64,000 nt of DNA, from positions 26,374,927 to 26,438,926 of the forward strand of contig CM042987.1 of the NCBI GenBank assembly GCA_023678885.1, written 5' to 3'. The number at the start of each line of letters is the position of its first letter. Within the stretch, counting starts at the first letter, position 1. Under the pieces are notes generated by a model. That model was not told where the DNA came from. It ran no database searches and worked only from the letters and a program-made list of their open reading frames with translations. Below, one piece after another: positions 56,734 through 64,000 of this stretch. The translations under genes were made by a program, and so were the position numbers. The DNA comes from Pogostemon cablin. Its lineage: Eukaryota; Streptophyta; Magnoliopsida; Lamiales; Lamiaceae.

Positions 56734-56909
56734 TATTAGGAATAAATCAATTGATTGATGTAATTCCCATAATTATAGCCCAATATCTTTATGATTTATT
56801 TTGTTGTAATTTGCATTCATTTCTGATTGACTTGGGATGTAACACTCCTTAATATAAGGAGCCCCTCTGTAGTTTGTAAAATCAATTGAAAATATTTTTT
56901 ACATCTCTA
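56734..56909 (+). repeat. 3' LTR of the plus-strand copia element
   Basis: 176 bp, preceded by the polypurine tract and matching 35532-35708 almost base for base. Confidence 0.85.
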
Positions 56910-57270
56910 TAGTATCCATCCCATACATGTATGCCCATTCGACTTAGAGGCTTAGTCGAACAGGAGTCTTCATTGTCGAACAAGGGTTGAACAAGACATC
57001 GACGATCTGATATACCTCCAGAGATATCGTTTGTCTAAGGCTGGTGGTCAAACGACGTCCTTCGTGGTCGAACGAGCCTCTAAAAAATCTCTCTTCTGAT
57101 TCTGACCGCTTTTATCATGTTTTCCTGTGAAAAATAGAACATTTGACCATAATAGCATTTGATTCTTGATTATTTCCTAAACAACCTGATTCGTCTCAAT
57201 TTAAGATCAAATCCTACACAATTATTGAGAAAATCAGAGCTAAAAATATGTGAATTTTCACTCTCAACAC
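56910..57270 (-). mobile_element. truncated Athila-type LTR (minus strand)
   Basis: Read on the minus strand it starts tgttgagagtgaaaattcac, like the Athila LTR start (gagtgtaaattcac), and continues through attgagacgaatcagg. Further in are gtcgaac / gttcgac motifs (about 56935-57090), a fourth variant of the TCGA array. It is cut at the copia 3' LTR. Confidence 0.6.
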
Positions 57271-58930
57271 TTGTTTCATGGAATAATTAACTTCACCATT
57301 ATCATTTTTCATTTATTCAAATTTTACATTTTATTAAAAAGATGTTATTACATCTTAACCATTTATTGGAATTCTGAGATGATCTCACATAAGTGTTTGT
57401 CTAATATTAGCAACACGAGCATCCATCGCGGCAATATTATTAATATAAAAAATTATATCCTTTAATACAAAAGTTAATTTATTTAATTTTTCAAAGGTCG
57501 GCTATTTGCACTCCAAATCTATTAAACGAACCTCAATTGCTAAATACACCCCCACTAAAATTACAATAAACAAGCATCAATCACTAAACATACCTCATGC
57601 ATTACCATTTTACCCTTTTAATTAAAATTAAACATATGCTACAATTTTTATAAATAAACCCGTTAAATAAAATATGTATTAATAAAAAAAAGTTAAACTA
57701 TAATTGTAATTAAATAAATAAAATTAAAAAGAAAAAAAAAGTGAATTTGAGAAAAAATTATTAAAATATTTAAAGAAATAAAATTAACATATTTAAAATT
57801 TTATTAATAAAAATATTAAAAAATTCAATAAAAACTTAAAAACTATACTTTATGAATTTAGAGTCGAAGAAAATATATATATATAAATATATAGAATTTA
57901 ATTTAATATATATATATATATGAAAAAAATTATATTAAAATCAATTTAATAACAAATTAATTAATTAAAAAATACAAACCATATAAAGCTAATTAAAATG
58001 TACATTTGACATTTAAAATAATTATAAAAAAAATTAATACACGAATTAATAAAAATAAATATAATTTAAATTTTTAAAAAAATAAAAATTAAAAAAATCA
58101 CATACCGTTAATTATTATGAAATGAAACCTTTAATGAAATAATCTATGTTTGTAGATGAAAACTTTTTTTTTAATTTTATTTATTTTTTAAATAATTATA
58201 ATTCATAAAATAATGTTATTCAAAATTTAATTTTTTTTAATCGACAGTCTGACCTGTTGAATCTCAAATCTGTGGCTCTACTAATTCATCGTTAGTCCGG
58301 TTATAACAATATTAGTTAAAATTGCATAATAAATTAGCCTGCAGCACAAATACCTCTTTTGTTTTGTTTTTGTTTTTATTTTATTTTATTATTATTTTTT
58401 AAAGAGAGCTTAGAAGGTGACGGACGTGTAACATAGACAAGAAGGTGACAGATGGGAGTATAAATAATTTAATTATATTGGTTGAATATCTAATTAGCTG
58501 GCCTATGTTGCTTAATTTAATAATTTGCCATCTTTGTATCCACAACACATGGCTCATGCAAAGCATACGACGATGACTTGAGATGGAGGTTTTTCTTCAA
58601 AATTAAATTAATTATGGATGTGGGTTGACTTCAAAACGCAATAATTGGTGAGTTTGCTGCCCATTTGGTCTATCTTTAAGATTCATATTTTTGTTACTTC
58701 AAAGGATATTTTTCTATCATATATCTGAATTGTTAATTGTTATCTGCTATTACTATACTATAATTTTTTCAAAGCAATAATGTGATATCGACTTACATAA
58801 ATAATTTCGTAATAAATAAAAAATAGGAGTAATATTTTAATTAAATAGCGATGCTCGAATTAATGAAAGTGACAATAGTGTAGTCAATTATTTTATTAAA
58901 TAATTAATTCTATTATAAATAAAAAATAAT
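57271..58930. other. AT-rich intergenic stretch, no gene
   Basis: Long A/T-rich runs with short (TA)n stretches near 57860-57920. No open frame of note, no RNA gene, no repeat boundary that can be fixed. Confidence 0.6.
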
Positions 58931-59138
58931 GCTTCATCCGTCTCGCTTAAGTTTGGCCATTTGTTTTTTGTGCTTATATTAAGGAGTATTATTATTTTAT
59001 TTTATATATAGTGAGTAGTTGTATTAGTAGTGAGTGATGGGTCACATATGGTACATTTTTACTAAAAGTGAAAAATTGAGACATTTGGATGGACGTCCAA
59101 TATAGTGAAATGAGGATCTTTTGGTGGGACAGAGAGAG
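58931..59138. mobile_element. Stowaway-type MITE (degenerate)
   Basis: The left end gcttcatccgtctcgct and the right end gtgggacagagagagta are decayed inverted repeats of the CTCCCTCCGTCCC type. Confidence 0.55.
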
Positions 59139-59162
59139 TATTATTTCTAATGAAAAGTGATA

Positions 59163-59434
59163 CTCCCTCCGTCCCAAAGAGAAGTTCTCGGTTACTGTAG
59201 ATACGGAGTTTAAGAAAAAATTACTTTTTGCTTTATTTTTAGGGATAGTTTGGTATTTTTAGGTGATAAATAAATTATAAAGTAATTATGTGAGTTGTAG
59301 AGGGGTGTCAACTTTAAAATTAAAGTGTGTTGTAGGGTTATTAATTTGTGTGTATTTCCTTATTTGAGGATGTAAACTTATTTATGGGACAAACAAAAAT
59401 AGAAAGTGTGAATTTGTTTATGGGACGGAAGGAA
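59163..59434. mobile_element. Stowaway-type MITE
   Basis: Ends CTCCCTCCGTCCC and GGGACGGAAGGAA with TA flanks; 272 bp. Same family as 22869-23151 and 26382-26664. Confidence 0.8.
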
Positions 59435-59565
59435 TAATAATTTTTAATAAAAAAATTATGATAATTAAAAATATGAAAAATCAATTTCATGTGAGATATC
59501 TCATTACTTATTTATTTAATTTAATTATTATTATTAGTTCACATGTTAATATTAATTATAAGAAG

Positions 59566-59614
59566 GCAAAGACTTATGTGAGACCGTCTCACATAAGCTC
59601 TTACGTGAGACGGT
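59566..59614. mobile_element. truncated Mutator-type MITE
   Basis: Contains gcaaagacttatgtgagacc, then two head-to-head gtgagacggtc segments. This matches the terminal part of the intron 1 MITE at 7356-7583 with the middle missing. Confidence 0.55.
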
Positions 59615-59985
59615 CAGAAAAAGATAATTTTTATAAAGAAAAGTAATAATAAATTAATAAAAAGCGATAGTGCTTGTAAGCAAATAAAAATTCACAGTCC
59701 AATCAAATGGCGACACGTGGATTTTTTCTGATTAAATTGTCAATTTTGATTTATTATTATTTATTCTGGAATTTAATTTATTATTGATTCCTAAAATAAA
59801 ATAATAAATAGTTGATAATTAATTTAAGCCCAACAAATTAAAGGGGTTTAAATTAAATGAGATTTGACCTAAGTCAAACAGACCCAAGTCTAAGTTAGTC
59901 TGGCCCAAATCAAATAAAGCCCAGAAAATTTAAAGCAGGCCCATCAAAATGCAGGGCATTAATGAGGGAGTCTTCACATCTCACC

Positions 59986-59993
59986 TATATAAA
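59986..59993 (+). promoter_or_regulatory. LTR TATA box of the Tat-type element
   Basis: tatataaa in the context cacctatataaaggggac. Transcription should start near 60015-60025. Confidence 0.75.
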
Positions 59994-60010
59994 GGGGACT
60001 CTTCTCTCAT

Positions 60011-60391
60011 TTGAGACACACACAAATATCTGAAGACAAAAGCTCTGAAGAGATCAAGAATACGAGCAGTGCTCCCTTGAATACTTCGAGCATCTTCAAG
60101 CGAAGAACAGCCGCCAAATCGAAGATCAAGGTTCTAAACCCCTTCGATCCGGCGTTTTTAAAAAAAACAGCTGCCAAATCGAAGATCAAGGTTCTAAACC
60201 CCTTCGATCCGGCGTTCTTCAGAAGTAATAGCCACCAATTGGAGATCAAGGTTCTGCACCCCTCCGATCCGGCGTTATTTAAATCAAGTTCTTCGGCGTT
60301 CTTCGCGGAAAGTTTCAAGAATAATGTTTTAATCCGAACAAAGGCTCGACCCCTCCGGATTAACGTTATAGGTTCAAGAATAGCATTTTAA
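60011..60391 (+). CDS. possible leader ORF with three 20-residue repeats
   Basis: A 126-codon frame lies in the R/U5 part of the LTR. Its middle is three 60-bp tandem units (60107-60166, 60167-60226, 60227-60286). Because 60 is a multiple of three they encode repeats of the form TAAKSKIKVLNPFDPAFLK. The ATG at 60011 is at or just upstream of the expected transcript start, so it may not be translated. It could equally be a plain non-coding leader repeat. No family is recognised. Confidence 0.25.
   Translation: MRHTQISEDKSSEEIKNTSSAPLNTSSIFKRRTAAKSKIKVLNPFDPAFLKKTAAKSKIKVLNPFDPAFFRSNSHQLEIKVLHPSDPALFKSSSSAFFAESFKNNVLIRTKARPLRINVIGSRIAF
60107..60286 (+). repeat. three 60-bp tandem units in the LTR leader
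   Basis: Units begin acagc(c/t)gccaaatcgaag. Units 1 and 2 are nearly identical; unit 3 is more divergent. All share atcaaggttct and cgatccggcgtt. Confidence 0.92.
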
Positions 60392-60711
60392 TCCGAATAA
60401 AAGTTCAATCCCTCCGGATTAACGTTATACACTTTAAATCCGAGTCCGGATAAGCTTCATTTGAAGATCGGACTCAACACACAAGTCAAGTCCACACAAG
60501 CTGTCAACACAGTCAGCATACACTTCGTCAAAAAAGTCAAAGTCAAGTCCAAATAAGTCAAAGTCAAGTCAAAGCCACGTTGGTTCGAGAGAAGAATCAG
60601 AGGATTGATAGAGATCGCTTCCTTAATTATCAAGTTTAATCCTTCTGGATTATTATTGTAATTAACTTGTATTTATTTTATTATAAATACAAAATTTGTT
60701 TTTACAAATTT

Positions 60712-60730
60712 TGGCAAACCCAGTGGGACC
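60712..60730 (+). promoter_or_regulatory. primer binding site of the Tat-type element
   Basis: tggcaaacccagtgggacc begins five bases after the LTR end, the position and general form used by Tat/Retand elements. The exact tRNA was not assigned. Confidence 0.65.
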
Positions 60731-60769
60731 ATCTCTACCTCTCATCTTTTCTCCCTACAAAGATACAAC

Positions 60770-63700
60770 ATGACTCCTGTCAAGATCACAGTAGGAAGGA
60801 CTTCTGCCTCCAAGCTCTCCGCCTCGTTGAGTGAACAAGTTGCTGTTGTTACAAGGAGTATGTCAATGAAAGCTCAGTCAGAGGCCTCCTCCGGCTCTAA
60901 CTTTTCGGTTGAAATGGCTTCAAGAAAACAGCTACCCATGAAAGAGGATAGTGATGAAGATTCTGCATGCTCACACCCTCGTTCATCCTCAAGCTCTTCA
61001 TCGGACTCAATTGCAGTCCCGGTAATGATGGCCAGCACTATAACTATTGAGGAGCAATTAGCAAATATGATGAAAGCTATCGAAGGGCTCACGAAACATA
61101 TAGAAGCTCAAGACACCAAGATCTCCCAATTGATGGAAAAAAGAGACATTGCGGAGACTAGCCGTGCAAACGGAAAAGGAGTTGTGGACGAGAGTGAGGT
61201 GGAAGAGTTCACAAAACGCCAAACTACTGAAAAAGAGCAAACTGAAAGAGGAGTGCAACTTTCGGCTGATGGAATGCTCCAAGTGGAGCAACTCAAAGAT
61301 ATTATACTTGGAACAATAAAAGAAAGGTTTGAAGAGAATGCCAAGCCTACCGTCACTTATGTTAAGCCTTACACAAAAAGAGTGAATAACTTAAGGTTGC
61401 CACCTGGTTATCAGCCTCCTAAATTCCAACAATTTGATGGCAAAGGAAACCCCAGACAGCATGTGGCACATTTCATTGAGACGTGCAATGATGCTGGTAC
61501 TTATGAAGACTATATGGTGAGGCAATTCGTTCGCTCTCTCAAAGGAAATGCCTTTGATTGGTATATCGACTTGCAGCCTGAGTCCATCGACAGTTGAGCA
61601 CAAATGGAATATGAATTCCTCAATCCTTTCTACAGCACGAGGAGAACCGTTAGCATGACTGAGCTAACTAATACTCGCCAATTGAAGGACGAGCCTGTGA
61701 TTGATTATATCAATCGATGGAGAAACTTGAGTTTAAATTGCAAAGACCGATTATCCGGAGAGTCTGCTATCGAAATGTGCATCCAAGGGATGGAGTGGAA
61801 TTTACTCTACATACTCAAAGGGATTCAGCCAAAGACTTTCGAGGAGTTGGCTACGAAAGCTCATGATATGGAATTGAGCATGGTAGCCAGTAGAATCAAA
61901 CACTCAACAGTGTCGGATTCTTACAAGTCCAGAGACAGACAAGAAGCCAAGAAAGGGGGCAAGCCTTATGCAAGAAACTCCAATAAAGAATCAATGGCCA
62001 TAAACACTGCTACAGTCAAGATTCGAAAGAATGGAGATGACAAGAAAGATAAAGGAAAACAAGTTACCCAAGAGTGGGGGCAAAGAAGGTTGACCCTGAA
62101 GGAGATGCAAGAAAAAGAGTATCAATTTCTGAACTCTGATGTTTCTGGCATATTTGATGATCTGATGAAAGACAAACTCATCGAACTCCCCGAAATGAAA
62201 CGTCCAGAGGAAGCGAGTCGAACCAATGTCCCAAAATATTGCAAGTACCATAGATTGGTGGGTCATCCCATTCATGATTGCTTCATCTTCAAGGAAAAGA
62301 TCATGGAGTTGGCTAAGGAGGGAAAGATTGTGTTGGAGGATGAAGCGGCCGCAAACTTCGCTTCCATAAAAGAAGTTCACAATGAAGGCTCTTGTCATGC
62401 GGTGAGTGAGGAGGGCAATGAAGATGAACGAGTTGAGAACAAGAAAAAAGCTTATTCTATGAAGGTGACCTTCACATATGAAGACATGTTGTTGGGTTCA
62501 CAGCCTCACAACCGACCTCTATTTGTAACTGGTTATACGCAAGGGCTGCAAGTAAAGCGTATACTTGTTGACGGAGGCTCAGCAGTAAACATTCTGTCTT
62601 TAAGAATGTTGAAAAAGTTAGAGATACCGGTGGATGAACTCAATCATAGCCGATTGATGATCCAAGGGTTCAATCATGAAGGGCAAAGGACTCTCGGCAC
62701 GATTGTTCTCGATTTGATGATTGATGAGATGAGATCAACGGTGCTCTTCCATGTCATAGACGCAAAAACTTCATACAATATGCTTTTGGGGCGCCCATGG
62801 CTGCACGAGAATGGTGTGGTCCCTTCTACATTACACCAGTGTTTCAGGTATAGTGAAGGCAACAGTGTGAAAAGGGTATTCGGCGATGATAAGCCGTTTA
62901 CTGAAGCTGAATCTTACTTTGCTGATGCTAAATACTTCTTCAAGAATACAAAGGAAGTGAACCGAGAAGAAGCCCCAGCACAAGATAATAGGGGCAGTAA
63001 ACAAATAAAGGAGGAAGGTAGCACATCATCCACCACTCTCAAGAAGAACAAAGGCAAAGAGCTTGAGGCCCTGGAAGAATTAACATTGCCTTTAACAAAA
63101 ATTGATGAAGGTAAGACTTCTTCTCCACCGCTCAAAGGATTCGTACGTCCTATTGAAGGAGCAAAAACTGAGCATGGTGAAGTATTTGAAGCAGAAATAT
63201 CTAAGTCATATGGCCCGCAAGCTTTCAAACTCCTCAAGAAGGCTGGGTATGAACCAAAGGAGAAACCGGTGATGAGCAAGTTGCCTCAAGAGACTGTCAT
63301 CTCATCTGAATATGGGTTCAATGCCACTCAGAAAATGTTGAAAAATAGTGGCCACACTGTCAAGAATGCTAAGCCAGGTTTGGGATATGTCCCTCAAAAG
63401 CCAGTCCACATAGCAATTAGAAGAGCAAACACAAATTATATCACAGAAGGAGAAGTTTCGTCCACAGAAGACATTTTTGATGAAAGTGGAAGGAAAATCA
63501 AGAGGAGTTCTGTCTTCGAAAGGCTTGGAAGCATTTTCGAAAGGCTCGGACCGTGTGAAAGGAACAAGATTGGGAAGAAAAATAATTTCAAGTCCCCTAG
63601 CTTTCCAAAACTCCGAAGTCGAATCCCTTCTCGTATGAAGAGGCGAAATATCTTGACAGTCTCATGTGGAAGAGAGTTGAAGGCTAAGATGCCGACAATT

Positions 63701-64000
63701 GTCTTTACTATAGAAGACAATGATGATGATAAAGAAAGTGTAGCTTCCACCAACCATATCACTGCTCTAGAGGATTCTCAAGTGGAGGAAGTGGATGCCG
63801 AGGATGCCCCTCCGCAATTTGAGGAGGGTGTGAAAGCCACTGTTGATGAGTTGAAAGAAATCAACTTAGGTGACGAAAGCGACTCACGTCCTACTTACAT
63901 AAGTGCCCTACTAAGTAATGAGGAAGAAGAACAATATATCAACCTTTTACGAGAATTTCGAGATGTCTTTGCATGGTCGCATAAAGAAATGCCAGGCTTG
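60770..64000 (+). pseudogene. Tat/Retand-type gag-pol, open to the window end, one TGA
   Basis: ATG at 60770 opens a frame of 1077 codons to the window edge, interrupted only by TGA at 61595-61597. N-terminal gag: a Ser-rich segment and coiled coil, then YQPPKFQQFDGKGNPRQHVA and the capsid motif GNAFDWYIDLQPESIDS. After the stop come YSTRRTVSMTELTNTRQLKD and a zinc knuckle CKYHRLVGHPIHDC. The protease has ILVDGGSAVNILS (D-G-G in place of D-T/S-G, usual for this clade) and MLLGRPWLH. A G-patch-like segment (NAKPGLGYVP) is followed by the first RT residues (LLREFRDVFAWSHKEMPGL). The stop replaces a codon where tryptophan is usual. There are no frameshifts, so this is the youngest element in the window. 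RT, RNase H and integrase would lie beyond 64000. Confidence 0.85.

Larger units (their letters stand above)
35532..56909 (+). mobile_element. Ty1-copia element (plus strand) carrying nested TIR and Athila elements
   Basis: Matching LTRs 35532-35708 and 56734-56909 enclose gag (from 37486), protease and integrase (to about 39540), the start of reverse transcriptase (to 40492) and, beyond the 15.2-kb Athila insertion, the rest of RT and RNase H (55660-56733). A polypurine tract (ttttgcgggggca) ends at 56733. The primer site tggtataatgagag at 37406 is pushed 1.7 kb from the LTR by a TIR transposon. The flanks do not share a 5-bp repeat and the two sides look unrelated, so one end may have been rearranged. 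Confidence 0.8.
59671..60706 (+). repeat. 5' LTR of a Tat/Retand-type Ty3 element
   Basis: The end is secure: tttttaca at 60706, directly followed by aatt and a primer site. The start is the most likely TG (tgcttgtaagc, 59671), but without the partner LTR, which lies beyond the window, it cannot be fixed. It contains a TATA box (59986-59993), a three-unit tandem repeat (60107-60286) and a second pair of repeats around ccctccggattaacgttata (about 60349 and 60410). Confidence 0.7.

Overview
The window is nuclear DNA of a flowering plant. It is AT-rich, has spliced GT-AG introns, Athila- and Tat-type Ty3 retrotransposons, Ty1-copia elements primed by initiator tRNA-Met, and many Stowaway-, CACTA-, hAT- and Mutator-type small elements. 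Gene content and TE style fit a eudicot; the species cannot be named from the sequence. It holds one intact host gene, and almost everything else is nested mobile DNA.

Layout. 1-1139 is the tail of a Helitron-like element with internal direct repeats. 2346-3657 is a Mutator-like element with a perfect 9-bp target duplication, and 3682-5536 is an hAT-like element with a CACTA-type MITE inside it. 6728-27252 is a 13-exon gene for a 436-residue major-facilitator transporter of the plant HIAT1/MEE15-like (tetracycline-transporter-like) group. Its second intron is 14.7 kb. That intron carries a complete but non-autonomous Athila-clade retrotransposon (8913-19403, minus strand, TSD gacgt, gag and protease only), itself split by a solo LTR (8949-10309, TSD atact), plus several MITEs.

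27820-35225 is a decayed copia element (minus strand) interrupted by a second, apparently non-coding copia-like element (28698-33373, TSD gagta). 35532-56909 is a plus-strand copia whose leader is split by a TIR transposon (which holds an hAT element with a perfect 8-bp TSD) and whose reverse transcriptase is split by a 15.2-kb Athila-clade element (40495-55659). That Athila copy has gag, protease, RT/RNase H, integrase and a spliced third ORF. Its 3' LTR contains an oppositely oriented solo LTR of the same family. 59671-64000 is the left part of a young Tat/Retand-type element whose gag-pol frame has one stop codon and runs off the window end.

The most unusual signal is a set of short TCGA-centred palindrome arrays. 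They sit just upstream of the TATA box in the U3 of three different Athila-clade LTRs, each with its own flanking letters. In the 15-kb Athila copy the same core is repeated inside the translated gag-protease spacer and again in front of the third ORF. This looks like a fast-evolving cis-element system, although its function is unknown. No tRNA, rRNA, CRISPR or other RNA gene was seen.
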